From positions 17,191 to 81,190 of the forward strand of contig NZ_FRDM01000018.1 in the NCBI RefSeq assembly GCF_900143215.1: 64,000 nt of DNA. The letters are read 5' to 3'. The DNA is from Geodermatophilus obscurus. Its GTDB lineage: Bacteria > Actinomycetota > Actinomycetes > Mycobacteriales > Geodermatophilaceae. Shown here one piece after another: positions 1 to 8,678 of this stretch (position 1 is the first letter of the stretch; every line of letters begins with the position of its first letter). The notes beneath the pieces were generated by a model. The model saw nothing but the letters and a program-made list of their open reading frames with translations, had not been told where the DNA came from and searched no databases. Position numbers and translations under genes: made by a program.

Positions 1-1196
1 GTCCGGGCCACCTCGGTGCGGGCGCGGGCGTCCAGGTCGGGCACCCGCGTGGACAGCCGCAGCAGCTCCGCGTCGACGACCTCGGCGGCCTGGCTCCGCA
101 GCGCGGAGACCGTCGGGGCCACCGCGGCGGCCTGCCGCTCGGCACGCAGCAGCGCGGTCTCGGCCTCGATCAGGGCGTGGGCGGCGGCGAGGTCGTCCGC
201 CGCCACCGGGCCGGCGGACGCGTGCCCGTCGGCACCCCGCGCGCCCTGCAGCAGCGCTCCGTTCCGCTCGCCCTGCAGCAGCGCGAGGTCGACCACGTGC
301 ACACCGGGCAGCGCGGCCACGCCGGGGTCGACGTCCCGCGGCAGCGCCAGGTCGATGACGACCAGCGGCCGGTCCGGCCTGGCGGTCCCGATCCTGGCCC
401 GCATCGCCCGGGCCACCACCTCGGTGCCGATGACGAGGCCCCGGGCGCCGGTGCAGGTGACCAGCACGTCGGCGGCGGCGATCTCCGCCGGCAGGTCGGC
501 GAGGTCGGCGGCCCGGCCCTCGACGGACGTCGCCAGCCGCTGGGCGTGCGCGGGGGTGCGGCTGCTGACGGTGACGGCGGCGCCGCGGCGGGCCAGCGTG
601 GTGGCGGCCAGCGCCCCCATGGAGCCGGCTCCGACGACGAGCACCGGGCGGCCCTGCAGCGAGCCGATCCGCTCCTCGGCGCGGTCGAGCGAGACCGACA
701 CCAGGGAGGCCCCGGCCCTGTCGATCCCCGTCTCGGAGTGGACGCGCTTGCCGACCCGCAGCGCCCGCTGCGCGACCGGGTGCATCGCGCGGCTCACGGT
801 GCCCTGCTCCCGGGCCAGCGCGTAGGCGTTGCGCAGCTGGCCGAGGACCTGGGTCTCGCCGACGACCATGGAGTCCAGGCCGGCGGCGACGGTGAACAGG
901 TGCGCGACGGCCTGGTCCTCGTAGTGCACGGTGACGTACGGGGAGAGCTCCTCCACCGTGGCGCCCGCCTGCCGGGCCAGCACCCGGCTGACGTCGGTGA
1001 CGCCGCCGTGGAACCGGTCCACCTCGGCGAAGACCTCGACCCGGTTGCAGGTCGCCAGCACGATCGCCTCGCTGACGTGGTCGCTGCCGACCAGCTCGTG
1101 CAGCGCCTTGACGGTGTCGTCGGCGCCCATCGCGAACTGCTCGAGCAGCGCCACGGGGGCGGTCTGGTGGCTGATCCCCACGGCGAGCAGGCTCAC
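1..1196 (-). CDS. hemA: Glutamyl-tRNA reductase (3' end off the left edge)
   Basis: First step of C5-pathway tetrapyrrole synthesis: NADPH-dependent reduction of glutamyl-tRNA(Glu) to glutamate-1-semialdehyde in the cytoplasm. About 398 codons are visible, starting GTG at 1196. The protein opens with a SHQTAPV segment, then LATCNRVEVF holding the catalytic Cys, then a Rossmann segment VLVVGAGSMGALAA near residue 180. The C-terminal dimerisation end lies outside the window. It follows rex by 73 nt on the same strand, so a rex-hemA operon as in Streptomyces coelicolor (rex-hemACD) is likely and would link haem synthesis to NADH/NAD+ balance. The assignment is firm. Confidence 0.95.
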   Translation of the reverse strand, partial: MSLLAVGISHQTAPVALLEQFAMGADDTVKALHELVGSDHVSEAIVLATCNRVEVFAEVDRFHGGVTDVSRVLARQAGATVEELSPYVTVHYEDQAVAHLFTVAAGLDSMVVGETQVLGQLRNAYALAREQGTVSRAMHPVAQRALRVGKRVHSETGIDRAGASLVSVSLDRAEERIGSLQGRPVLVVGAGSMGALAATTLARRGAAVTVSSRTPAHAQRLATSVEGRAADLADLPAEIAAADVLVTCTGARGLVIGTEVVARAMRARIGTARPDRPLVVIDLALPRDVDPGVAALPGVHVVDLALLQGERNGALLQGARGADGHASAGPVAADDLAAAHALIEAETALLRAERQAAAVAPTVSALRSQAAEVVDAELLRLSTRVPDLDARARTEVAR

Positions 1197-1269
1197 GAGT
1201 CCTCCTCGCCGGCGCTCGTCGGACGCGTCCGCCGGGCTGCTGTGCCCATGGGTGAGCTCGCGAGCTCGC

Positions 1270-2013
1270 TCACGCAGTCACCTCCACGGTCGTCGCGGCC
1301 GCGCCGCGCTGCTGGCCGAGGAACGCGAGCACCTGCAGTTCCACGGAGAGGTCGACCTGGCGGACGTCGACCCCTGCGGGCGCGTTCAGCGCCACCGGCG
1401 CGAAGTTCAGGATGCTCCTCACCCCTGCCGCGGTCAGCCGGTCGCAGACCGACTGGGCGACGTCGGCCGGTGTCGCGATGACCCCGATCGTGGCCGCGGT
1501 GGCGGCAACCACCTCGTCGAGCTCGGCCACCGGTCGCACGGGCTGGCCACCGATCCGCCTGCCGACGCGGTCGGGGGCGGCGTCGAAGAGTCCGACGAAC
1601 CGGAACCCGCGGCTGCCGAAGCCGGCGTAGTCGGCCAGGGCCGTGCCCAGGTTGCCGATCCCGACCAGCACGCAGGGGCGGGACTCCTCGACACCGAGGA
1701 CCCGGGCGATGCGGTCGCGCAGCGTGGCCACCTCGTAGCCCACCCCGCGGACGCCGCAGGGGCCCAGGTGCGAGAGGTCCTTGCGCAACCCGGCCGGGTT
1801 GACGCCCGCCGCCGAGGCGAGCTCACCCGAGGACACGTTGCTGCGCCCGCCGTCGGCCAGACCGACGAGCACGCGCAGGTACACGGCCAGGCGGGCGACG
1901 GTGGCCTCCGGGATCCGGGGCCGGGGTGCGGACACGGGCCACTCCTCGCTGGCGCTCGTCGACCCCGCACCCTGAGGAGCTGTGCCGTCGCACGACCTCG
2001 CAGGCTCGGTCAT
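1270..2013 (-). CDS. rex: Redox-sensing transcriptional repressor Rex
   Basis: NADH-responsive repressor. An N-terminal winged helix (PRIPEATVARLAVYLRVL, then SGELASAAGVNPAGLRKDLS) is followed by a Rossmann domain with VLVGIGNLGTALADY. Known Rex proteins leave DNA when NADH binds. Two starts are possible: ATG at 2013 (247 aa, GGAG six nt upstream) and GTG at 1935 (221 aa, GAGGAG six nt upstream). The shorter form begins just before the conserved PRIPEATVARL block, so 1935 may be the true start. A Rex-operator-like sequence lies upstream at 2123-2140, which suggests autoregulation. hemA follows on the same strand. Confidence 0.93.
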   Translation of the reverse strand: MTEPARSCDGTAPQGAGSTSASEEWPVSAPRPRIPEATVARLAVYLRVLVGLADGGRSNVSSGELASAAGVNPAGLRKDLSHLGPCGVRGVGYEVATLRDRIARVLGVEESRPCVLVGIGNLGTALADYAGFGSRGFRFVGLFDAAPDRVGRRIGGQPVRPVAELDEVVAATAATIGVIATPADVAQSVCDRLTAAGVRSILNFAPVALNAPAGVDVRQVDLSVELQVLAFLGQQRGAAATTVEVTA

Positions 2014-2122
2014 GTGGCACTCCACAAACGGTCGCGCCCGGAGGTCCGGCGGGTGCCGGATGCGGTCGAACGACATCGGGGACCCGGGCGGTCGGCCGCC
2101 CGGCGAACGCCACGGTAACCGC

Positions 2123-2140
2123 TTGTGAACGCAGGAACAA
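2123..2140 (-). promoter_or_regulatory. Candidate Rex operator (ROP)
   Basis: TTGTGAACGCAGGAACAA. The left half TTGTGAAC matches the Streptomyces Rex consensus (TGTGAACGCGTTCACA) exactly; the right half keeps only the final ACAA. It lies about 110 nt upstream of the rex ATG in an otherwise gene-free stretch (2014-2373). Binding is inferred from sequence and context. Confidence 0.6.
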
Positions 2141-2373
2141 AGTCGCCGAGGGGCCACCAGGCCGCTCCCCAGCGCAGACGCGCACTGCTGTGGTGGAGAC
2201 CATAGCAAGGACCCCCGTGCAGGGGCCCGGTCGGGCGAGGCCGATCCGTCGTCGACCGGCACCCTCTCGCGCTGTTCCACCCGCGTCCGCGCCGTTGCAG
2301 CGGTGCGTGAGTGCCGGGAACAGCGCGGGAGTCGACGGCAGTGCCGCTTGCCCGGGCGCCGGTCGCTGCGCCC

Positions 2374-2622
2374 CTACCGGCCGAGGTCGCGCCGCAGCCG
2401 GGGCACGTCGACGGTGAAGTAGGAGTGCTCCCGCCCGTCGAGCAGCACCACCGGCACGCGGTCGCCGTACTCGGCCTGCAGCTCCGGATCCGCGTCCACG
2501 TCGACCGTGGCCACCGCCAGCCCGGCCTCCGCGGCGAGTCGGTCGAGGGTCTCCGCGGCCACCGCGCACAGGTGGCAGTCGGCCCGGGTCAGCAGCTGCA
2601 GCCGGGGAGCGTCACCGGTCAC
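2374..2622 (-). CDS. Glutaredoxin-like family protein
   Basis: An 82-residue thioredoxin-fold protein with the redox motif CHLC at residues 16-19 (LLTRADCHLCAVAAETL) and a cis-proline segment RVPVVLLDG. This is the small 'glutaredoxin family protein' that sits near hemA/rex in actinobacteria (compare Rv0508). It probably carries out thiol-disulfide exchange, perhaps with mycothiol, since mycothiol genes are present here; the partner is not visible. Its start overlaps the end of the upstream acyl-CoA ligase by 11 nt, so the two are probably co-transcribed. Confidence 0.85.
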   Translation of the reverse strand: MTGDAPRLQLLTRADCHLCAVAAETLDRLAAEAGLAVATVDVDADPELQAEYGDRVPVVLLDGREHSYFTVDVPRLRRDLGR

Positions 2623-4168
2623 CGTCGCCCCCGGCGGTCGGCTCGTCGTCGGCGCGGGCCAGGCCCAGCTCGCGCAGCCGCGCCCGGCTGACCTTGCCGG
2701 TCAGCGAGTGCGGCAGCGCGGCCAGCACGTGCACCGACGTCGGCACCTTGTACCGGGCCAGGGACGCCGCGGCGTGCTCCCGCAGCTCCTCGAGACCCAG
2801 CCGCGCACCCGGCCGCAGCGCGACCACGGCGCGCACGGCGGCGCCGGTCCGCGCGTCGGGCACGCCGATGACCGCGCTCTCCGCGACGGCCGGGTGCGCG
2901 TCGAGCACCCGCTCCACCTCGGCCGGGTAGACGTTGAAGCCGCTGACCAGGACCAGGTCGCTGCGCCGGTCGACCAGGTGCAGGTCGCCGTCCTCGTCGG
3001 CGTAGGCGAGGTCGCCGGTGGCCAGCCAGCCCTCGGCGTCCGGCCCGTCGGCGCCGTCGGGCCAGTACCCGGAGAAGAGGTTGGCGCCGCGGATCCATAC
3101 CTCACCGGGGCCGTCCTCGGCGAGGTCCCCCGGCGCCGACACCTCGCCGTCCTCCGGCGGCTCGTGCAGCGCGGTGTCGCGCAGCTGCAGCTCCACCCCG
3201 GGGACCGGGCCGCCGATGCAGTTCGGCTTGGCCCGCCCGGTGGCCAGCGTGCTGGCCACCACCGGGCAGGCCTCGGTGAGTCCGTAGCCCTCCCACACGG
3301 CAACCCCGGCCCGCTCGCGCATCGCCGTCCAGACGTCCTCGGGCAGCGGTGCGGCGCCGGAGGAGGCGATCCGGACGGCGGCGAAGGCGCGGCGCAGGCC
3401 GGTGTCGGACCCGGCGGCGTCGGCCACGGCCAGCCAGGCCTGGTACAGGGGCGGGGCGCCCGGGATCGCGGTGACCTCCTCGCGCGCCATCACCTCGAGG
3501 GAGGTGACCGGGTCGAAGGACTCCACGAGCACCGCGCAGGCGCCGGTCGCGGCGACCAGGCCGAAGCCGGCGTTGAGGCCGTAGACGTGGAACAGCGGCA
3601 GCACCAGGAGCACGCGGTCGTCGGGCCGGACCGGCGGCGGGTCCATCCGCAGGCACTGCTCCTGGTTGGCCTGCAGCGCGGCGGCCGACAGCATCGCGCC
3701 GCGCGGCCGGCCGGTGGTCCCGCTGGTGTAGGCGAGGACGGCCAGGGAGCCGGGGGCCTCGGGCACCGCCGGCGGGGCGGCGTCGTCCGTCGGCGGCCCG
3801 GCGAGCACGGGCACGCCGGCCACCTGCGGCCGGTCCCCGGTCGCCACGAGCAGCGCCGCTCCGGAGTCGGTGAGCACGTACTCCAGCTCCGGGTCGGTGT
3901 AGGCGGTGTTGACCGGGACGACGACCAGCCCCGCGCGCAGGGCGCCCAGCGCCGCCCGCAGCCAGTCCACGCCGTTGGGCAGCTGGACGGCCACCCGATC
4001 GCCCAGGGCGAGGCCGCGGGCGGCATACCCGGCGGCCACGCGGTCGACCTGGGCGTCCAGCTCGCCCCAGCCCAGCCGCTGCTCGCCGGCCACGACCGCC
4101 GGCGCGTCCGCGCGGTCCCGGGCGGCCGCGTGCACCAGCACGGACAGCGAGCTACCGACGTCGGTCAT
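2612..4168 (-). CDS. Class I adenylate-forming acyl-CoA ligase
   Basis: A 518-residue AMP-binding enzyme that should activate a carboxylic acid with ATP and then form the CoA thioester. Visible motifs in order: phosphate loop LAYTSGTTGRPRGAML, YGLTEACPV, the hinge region GWLATGDLAYADEDGDLHLVDR with SDLVLVSGFNVYPAEVERVL, and the C-terminal catalytic lysine in SLTGKVSRARL. The start is ATG 4168, supported by GGAGAAG a few nt upstream; open frame further upstream is not protein-like. The substrate cannot be told from the sequence; a medium or long fatty acid is a guess. The gene-free stretch 4169-4660 separates it from the divergent HAD gene. Confidence 0.88.
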   Translation of the reverse strand: MTDVGSSLSVLVHAAARDRADAPAVVAGEQRLGWGELDAQVDRVAAGYAARGLALGDRVAVQLPNGVDWLRAALGALRAGLVVVPVNTAYTDPELEYVLTDSGAALLVATGDRPQVAGVPVLAGPPTDDAAPPAVPEAPGSLAVLAYTSGTTGRPRGAMLSAAALQANQEQCLRMDPPPVRPDDRVLLVLPLFHVYGLNAGFGLVAATGACAVLVESFDPVTSLEVMAREEVTAIPGAPPLYQAWLAVADAAGSDTGLRRAFAAVRIASSGAAPLPEDVWTAMRERAGVAVWEGYGLTEACPVVASTLATGRAKPNCIGGPVPGVELQLRDTALHEPPEDGEVSAPGDLAEDGPGEVWIRGANLFSGYWPDGADGPDAEGWLATGDLAYADEDGDLHLVDRRSDLVLVSGFNVYPAEVERVLDAHPAVAESAVIGVPDARTGAAVRAVVALRPGARLGLEELREHAAASLARYKVPTSVHVLAALPHSLTGKVSRARLRELGLARADDEPTAGGDGDR

Positions 4169-4660
4169 GCACTTCTCCTCCGGTGGAGCGCTTCCGGTCA
4201 CCCGCGGGAGGCGCCTCGGCCCGGCCGCGAACGGGGTGGCGTGGACGGGCCGCAGCGATGTTGTCACCACGGGCACACCCGCAGCGCCGGGCCCCCCGTA
4301 CGGCGGGCGTTCCGGACCGGGACGACGGGGTCCCGGCGGGCGAGGAGGACGGACGCTCGCGGCGGTCGCGCCCGGTCGACGAGCGCGCGCCCGCAGCAGC
4401 GTCCGCCGGGTCACGGCCGCGACCCACCCCCGTGACCACGCCCTACCCGCGGACCGCCGGCGACACACTGCCCGCTCCGTGATCCCCGGGAGCCTGACGC
4501 GCCGATGCTGGACACCCCGCGGCCGATCTTCATCCGGCCGCTCGTCTGCTGAGCCCGGGCGAACGGTCGCGCCCGGACCCCCGGCCGCCGTGCCCGCGGA
4601 CGCCACTAGGGTTCCCCCGGAGATCCACCAGCCGCCCGGAGGGGCGGTGGAGGAGCGACA
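4169..4660. other. Divergent intergenic region, no gene seen
   Basis: 492 nt between divergently transcribed genes. Open frames here are short and look like GC-rich shadow translation. It should hold promoters for both flanking genes, but no regulator site is recognisable. The HAD gene has a GGAGGAG ribosome-binding site at 4649-4655. Confidence 0.6.
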
Positions 4661-5584
4661 GTGGAGGTCGTCGTGCCGGGACTGCCCTTCCGCGGCCGCC
4701 GCGCCCGCCGGGCGGACGTACCGGACGAGGAGACGCGGGCCCACGTCGCCGGCGCCGCCTCGGCCGCGGCCGCCGAGGTCGAGCCTGCGCCGGCCGCCGT
4801 CCCGGACCTGACCGCGGCGGCGTTCTTCGACGTCGACAACACGATGATGGTCGGCGCCTCGATCTTCTGGTTCGCCCGCGGCCTGGCCGCCCGCAAGTAC
4901 CTCACCGCCCGCGACATGTCGCGCTTCGTGTGGCAGCAGGCGAAGTTCCGCATCGCCGGCAACGAGAGCGCCGGCGACATGCACACGATCCGGGAGAGCG
5001 CGCTGGCCTTCGTCGCCGGGCGCCCGGTGGCCGAGATCGTCCAGGCCGGCGAGGAGATCTACGACGAGCTGATGGCCGACCGGATCTGGGCCGGCACGCG
5101 GGTGCTCGCCCATCAGCACCTGGACGCCGGGCAGCGGGTCTGGCTGGTGACCGCGACGCCGGTGGAGCTGGCCGGCATCATCGCTCACCGGCTCGGGCTG
5201 ACCGGCGCGCTGGGCACCGTCTCGGAGGTCGTCGACGGGCACTACACCGGGCGGCTGGTCGGCGAGCTGATGCACGGCGAGGCCAAGGCGGAGGCGGTCC
5301 GGGCGTTGGCCGACCGGGAGGGTCTGGACCTCTCCCGCTGCACCGCCTACAGCGACAGCTCCAACGACCTGCCGATGCTGACGCTCACCGGCCGCGCGGT
5401 CGCGGTGAACCCCGACACCGAGCTGCGTGCGGTCGCCCGGTCCCGCGGCTGGGAGATCAAGGACTTCCGCACCGGTCGCAAGGCCGCGAAGACCGTCGTG
5501 CCCACCGTGGCGGCCGCCGCGCTCTCCGGCGGGCTGGTCGGCGGCGCGCTCGCCCTGCGCCGCCGCAACAGGTTGCCCTGGTGA
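4661..5584 (+). CDS. HAD-IB family hydrolase (SerB1-like phosphatase)
   Basis: A 307-residue haloacid-dehalogenase phosphatase. Motif I is FFDVDNTMM, motif [13 protein letters not shown], and motif III/IV has the lysine in HGEAKAEAV and [11 protein letters not shown]. It is a subfamily IB protein like phosphoserine phosphatase, with a C-terminal hydrophobic stretch [18 protein letters not shown] that may tether it to the membrane. The start is GTG 4661 behind GGAGGAG. The M. tuberculosis counterpart by position is serB1 (Rv0505c), next to the same acyltransferase. Substrate unproven; a phospholipid-related or phosphoserine role is possible. Confidence 0.88.
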   Translation: MEVVVPGLPFRGRRARRADVPDEETRAHVAGAASAAAAEVEPAPAAVPDLTAAAFFDVDNTMMVGASIFWFARGLAARKYLTARDMSRFVWQQAKFRIAGNESAGDMHTIRESALAFVAGRPVAEIVQAGEEIYDELMADRIWAGTRVLAHQHLDAGQRVWLVTATPVELAGIIAHRLGLTGALGTVSEVVDGHYTGRLVGELMHGEAKAEAVRALADREGLDLSRCTAYSDSSNDLPMLTLTGRAVAVNPDTELRAVARSRGWEIKDFRTGRKAAKTVVPTVAAAALSGGLVGGALALRRRNRLPW

Positions 5585-5605
5585 CGCTCTGGAACGGCCC
5601 TCGTC

Positions 5606-5722
5606 AGGGCCCGCCGGCCTCCCTGCAGGGTCCCGCCGCGAGCGTGGTGACGTGCTGGAACGGCCCGGCTGCAGGGACCCGGCCCGAGCGGAGCGAGGGT
5701 CGGGGGGCAGCCGGGTCCTTCT
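5606..5722. repeat. Stop-proximal stem-loop repeat, copy 1
   Basis: Two joined units. The first has CCTCCCTGCAGGGTCCCGCC. The second has arms CCGGCTGC (5665-5672) and GCAGCCGG (5707-5714) and ends in GGTCCTTC just before the plsC stop codon at 5723-5725. It lies between convergent genes, so it may act as a terminator for plsC. It is related to copies at 8106-8330, 17088-17204, 22520-22574, 27230-27283 and 35223-35278. Confidence 0.7.
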
Positions 5723-6631
5723 TCAGCTGAAGACGGACCTGCGCTGCAGGAGCAGCTCGTAGAGCGACTGCTGGATCGTCTCGCGCACCTGGTCGGTGAG
5801 GTTGAAGACGAGCATCGGGTCCTCGGCGGCGGACGGACCGTAGGACGCCGTCTCGATCGGCTCCCCGAAGGCGATCAGCCACTTCGACGGCAGCGGCACC
5901 AGCCCCAGCGGGCCGAGCGCGGGGAAGGTCGGCGTCACCGGGAAGTAGGGCAGACCGAGCAGCCGGGCGAGGGTCTTGACGTTGCCGATCATCGGGTAGG
6001 TCTCCTCGGCCCCGACGATGGCGCACGGGATGATCGGCGCACCGGTGCGCAGCGCGGCGGTGACGAAACCGCCCCGGCCGAACCGCTGCAGGGTGTACCG
6101 CTCGCGGAACGGCTTGCCGATCCCCTTGAAGCCCTCGGGGAACACCCCGACCAGCTCGCCGCCGGTGAGCAGCCGCTCGGCGTCCTCGTTGCAGGCCAGC
6201 GTGGAGCCGAGCTTGCGCGACAGCGAGCCGATGACCGGCAGGTCGAACACCAGGTCGGCGCCGAGCAGCCGCAGCCGGCGCCGGGCCGGGTGGTCGTCGT
6301 GCAGCGCGACCGTCGCCATCATCGCGTCGAGCGGCACCGTCCCCGAGTGGTTGGCGACGACCAGCCCGCCGCCGGTGTCGGGCACGTTCTCCACCCCGTG
6401 GGTCTCGACCCGGAACCAGCGCGAGAACAGCGGCCGCAGCAACGGCAGGAGCACGTGGTCGGTGAGGTCGGCGTCGAACCCGAACTCGTCGGTGTCGTAG
6501 TCGCCGGTCAGCCGCCGCCGGAGGAACTCCAGGCCGCCGGCGACCTGCTCCTCCCACGAGGCGGACGACGGCGGCGGGACCCGCGGCTCGTCGTCGTCCG
6601 GCCGCAGCTGGATGACCCGTGCCTCAGGCAT
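5723..6631 (-). CDS. Lysophospholipid acyltransferase family protein (PlsC-like)
   Basis: A 302-residue membrane-associated acyltransferase. The catalytic block is VVANHSGTVPLDAMM near residues 95-109 and the glycerophosphate-binding block is VFPEGFKG. The His-to-Asp spacing is H-x6-D rather than the classical H-x4-D, as in the actinobacterial Rv0502-type branch. It probably transfers an acyl chain to a lysophospholipid or related acceptor. The start overlaps the end of the upstream SDR gene by 8 nt (6624-6631), and the pair is conserved as Rv0501-Rv0502 in M. tuberculosis, so one operon with bS22 and the HTH gene upstream is likely. Confidence 0.87.
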   Translation of the reverse strand: MPEARVIQLRPDDDEPRVPPPSSASWEEQVAGGLEFLRRRLTGDYDTDEFGFDADLTDHVLLPLLRPLFSRWFRVETHGVENVPDTGGGLVVANHSGTVPLDAMMATVALHDDHPARRRLRLLGADLVFDLPVIGSLSRKLGSTLACNEDAERLLTGGELVGVFPEGFKGIGKPFRERYTLQRFGRGGFVTAALRTGAPIIPCAIVGAEETYPMIGNVKTLARLLGLPYFPVTPTFPALGPLGLVPLPSKWLIAFGEPIETASYGPSAAEDPMLVFNLTDQVRETIQQSLYELLLQRRSVFS

Positions 6632-7730
6632 CGCGCACCGCCCGCAGGCCGGGGGTCGGCGGCGCCGGCCACAGCCGCTGCCCGACCGAACCCGCCGCCG
6701 AACCGACGCGGGCCACGAGATCCTGCGCCCGCGTGGTCACCCCGGTGACCACCTCGGGCGGGATCACCGGCGTCAGGGTGCTCGCGTAGTCGGCCAGCGC
6801 CTGCTCGGTCGTATAGCGCGGGGTGTAGCCGAACTCCTCGCGCAGCACGGTGGTGTCGACGACCCGGCCGAAGTTCAGGAAGCGCATCTGCTCCGGGGAG
6901 TAGTCGACGTAGCCGAACCGGCGGGTGAACCGGCCCAGGGACCCCAGCGCCGGCGAGGGCAGCGGGACCTGCAGGCGGCCCAGCCGGCGGATCACCTGTG
7001 ACAGCAGCAACGTGCCCTCCCCACCGACGTTCGCGGTGCCGGCGAAGTCGCCGGTGGTGGCCCGCGTCAGCACCGCCAGCGCGTCGTCCTCGTGCAGCAG
7101 CTGGACACGGGCGTCGTACCCGAGCGCCGTCGGGACCAGCGGCATGCGCAGGAAGTGCGTGAGCACCGAGTCGATGCGCGGGCCGATGAAGTTGGTGAAG
7201 CGCAGCGCGGCCACCCCGACGTCGGGACGACGGCGGGCGAAGGACCGGACGTAGCCCTCGATGTCGAGGCTGTCCCGGGCGAAGCCCCCGGAGGGAACCC
7301 GACGGGCCTGCATGGCCTCGGTGAAGACGGCCGGGTCGCGCGAGGAGGCGCCGTAGACGGCACTGCTCGACTTGAGCACGAACCGACGGACCGACGAGGC
7401 CCGCTGGCAGGCGGCCAGCAGCTGCATCGTCCCGATGACGTTGAGTTCCTTCATCGGTCCCCGCCCGCCGGAGCCGGCGGGCGTGGAGCTGATGTTCATG
7501 TGCACGACCGTGTCGACCGACGCCGTCGCGATGACCTTGCCGATCAGCGGGTTGCGGATGTCGGCCCGCACGAACTCGGTGCGGCCCAGCCGGCGGAGCA
7601 TCTCCGGCGACGGGGGGATGGTGTCCACCCCGATGACGCGCTCGATGGAGCGGTCGCGAGCGAGCTCGGCCGCCAGCGCACCACCGAGCCACCGGCTGAC
7701 GCCGGTGACCAGGACGACGACGGGCGGCAC
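6624..7730 (-). CDS. NAD-dependent epimerase/dehydratase-like extended SDR
   Basis: A 368-residue extended SDR with a nucleotide-binding start VLVTGVSRWLGGALAAEL and SSAVYGASS in the middle, the counterpart of GalE2 (Rv0501). The usual catalytic Y-x3-K is not evident: the expected position reads GGFARDSLDIEGYVR, with Phe where Tyr would be and Asp where Lys would be. Sugar-nucleotide epimerase activity should therefore not be assumed. GTG start at 7730, 10 nt downstream of the bS22 stop and overlapping plsC at its 3' end. The tight spacing shows a single transcript. Confidence 0.82.
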   Translation of the reverse strand: MPPVVVLVTGVSRWLGGALAAELARDRSIERVIGVDTIPPSPEMLRRLGRTEFVRADIRNPLIGKVIATASVDTVVHMNISSTPAGSGGRGPMKELNVIGTMQLLAACQRASSVRRFVLKSSSAVYGASSRDPAVFTEAMQARRVPSGGFARDSLDIEGYVRSFARRRPDVGVAALRFTNFIGPRIDSVLTHFLRMPLVPTALGYDARVQLLHEDDALAVLTRATTGDFAGTANVGGEGTLLLSQVIRRLGRLQVPLPSPALGSLGRFTRRFGYVDYSPEQMRFLNFGRVVDTTVLREEFGYTPRYTTEQALADYASTLTPVIPPEVVTGVTTRAQDLVARVGSAAGSVGQRLWPAPPTPGLRAVRDA

Positions 7731-7740
7731 GAGCGTCAGC

Positions 7741-7839
7741 TCACTTCTTGTTGCGGCGCTGGACGCGGGTCTTCTTCAGCAGCTTGCGGTGCTTCTTCTT
7801 CGCCATCCGCTTGCGGCGCTTCTTGATGACCGAACCCAT
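7741..7839 (-). CDS. Small ribosomal protein bS22 (AURKAIP1/COX24 domain)
   Basis: A 32-residue, extremely basic peptide, MGSVIKKRRKRMAKKKHR continuing to TRVQRRNKK. This is the actinobacterial mini protein (Rv0500B type) seen bound to mycobacterial ribosomes as bS22. ATG at 7839. It is too short for most gene callers. Its neighbours, the HTH gene upstream and the GalE2-like SDR 10 nt downstream, match the Rv0500A-Rv0500B-Rv0501 order, which makes the call nearly certain. Confidence 0.93.
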   Translation of the reverse strand: MGSVIKKRRKRMAKKKHRKLLKKTRVQRRNKK

Positions 7840-8330
7840 GTGCGTGCTCCCGACGTCGTCGCGGCGCGGCGGCCACCGTCGACCGGGAGGTCGTACCGGG
7901 CACCGCGCGAGGTGATCAGCTCGTGTGCGACGACCGGGACCGATCGGTCCCGGTGTCGCTCGGCGCCCGAGCGTACCCGGCGGCCCCGCGGCGACGCTGC
8001 CGCGTGGGCCTGCCGGCGATCCGGACCCACCCGCGAGGGGTGGGGTGGTGCAGGAGGCCTCCGCGAGGAGCGGCGGTTCCGCCTCCTCCAGGGTCCTGCC
8101 CCGAGCCTGCGAGGCACTGGAACGGCCACCCTTCACGGACCCGCTGGCCTCCCTGCAGGGTCCCGCCGCGAGCTCGCGAGGGGTGGGGGCGGAGAGGTCC
8201 TCTCACGAGGGGTGGGGGAAGGGTGGTCCTTCGTCAGGCGAGGGCGACAGCGCGACTCCGCGCGCCGGAGCCGGCCCCTCTGCAGGGTCCCGTCGCAAGC
8301 TTGCGAGGGGCGGGGCAGAGGGGTCCTCTC
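7840..8330. repeat. Intergenic stretch holding stop-proximal repeats, copies 2a and 2b
   Basis: No gene in about 490 nt between bS22 and the HTH gene. Positions 8106-8213 carry CTGGCCTCCCTGCAGGGTCC followed by the CCGCCGCGAGC core. Positions 8275-8323 form a hairpin with perfect 9-nt arms CCCCTCTGC and GCAGAGGGG around the same core. The second copy ends in GGTCCTCTC directly before the HTH stop codon (8331-8333), matching the placement of the other copies. Confidence 0.7.
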
Positions 8331-8678
8331 TCACGCGATGTCGGTGTAGGCGTCGCGCAGGTAGTCCTGAACGGCGCGCTCGGGCACGCGGAACGAGCGG
8401 CCGACGCGGACGGCGGCGAGCTCGCCGGCGTGCACGAGGCGGTACACGGTCATCTTCGAGACGCGCATCATGCTGGCGACCTCGGCGACCGTCAGGAAGG
8501 TGACGGCGGCGCGGGGGGTCGGGACCGGCGGGCGGCCGACCGGCATGGCGGCGGGGTGCTGCGGCGGGATCGGGCGGGCCATGGTGGCGGCCTGGATCGG
8601 CCGGCCGACGGGGCGCGGGCCGGGAACGCCGGGGCGGGCGTAGGCGGCGGCGGGAATGGTGCGCTGGGGCATGGTCAT
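8331..8678 (-). CDS. MerR/excisionase-type helix-turn-helix protein
   Basis: 115 residues: a Pro/Ala-rich N-terminal tail of about 58 residues, then one HTH domain FLTVAEVASMMRVSKMTVYRLVHAGELAAVRVGRSFRVPERAVQDYLRDA. The fold is that of the BldC/excisionase family of small DNA-binding proteins. By position it equals Rv0500A, upstream of bS22. ATG 8678 is used; an internal ATG near residue 45 would remove most of the tail. Its targets are unknown. It probably acts as a small regulator or architectural DNA binder. Confidence 0.85.
   Translation of the reverse strand: MTMPQRTIPAAAYARPGVPGPRPVGRPIQAATMARPIPPQHPAAMPVGRPPVPTPRAAVTFLTVAEVASMMRVSKMTVYRLVHAGELAAVRVGRSFRVPERAVQDYLRDAYTDIA

Noticed and set aside
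2507..4435. 642-codon plus-strand frame opposite the acyl-CoA ligase
   Set aside because: Antisense shadow typical of very GC-rich DNA: low-complexity Gly/Arg/His composition and no domains, while the minus strand has a complete enzyme.
4152..4439. 95-codon minus-strand frame in the divergent region upstream of the acyl-CoA ligase
   Set aside because: Arg/Gly/Ala-rich shadow translation overlapping the ligase start; the ligase's own ribosome-binding site at about 4175 lies inside it.
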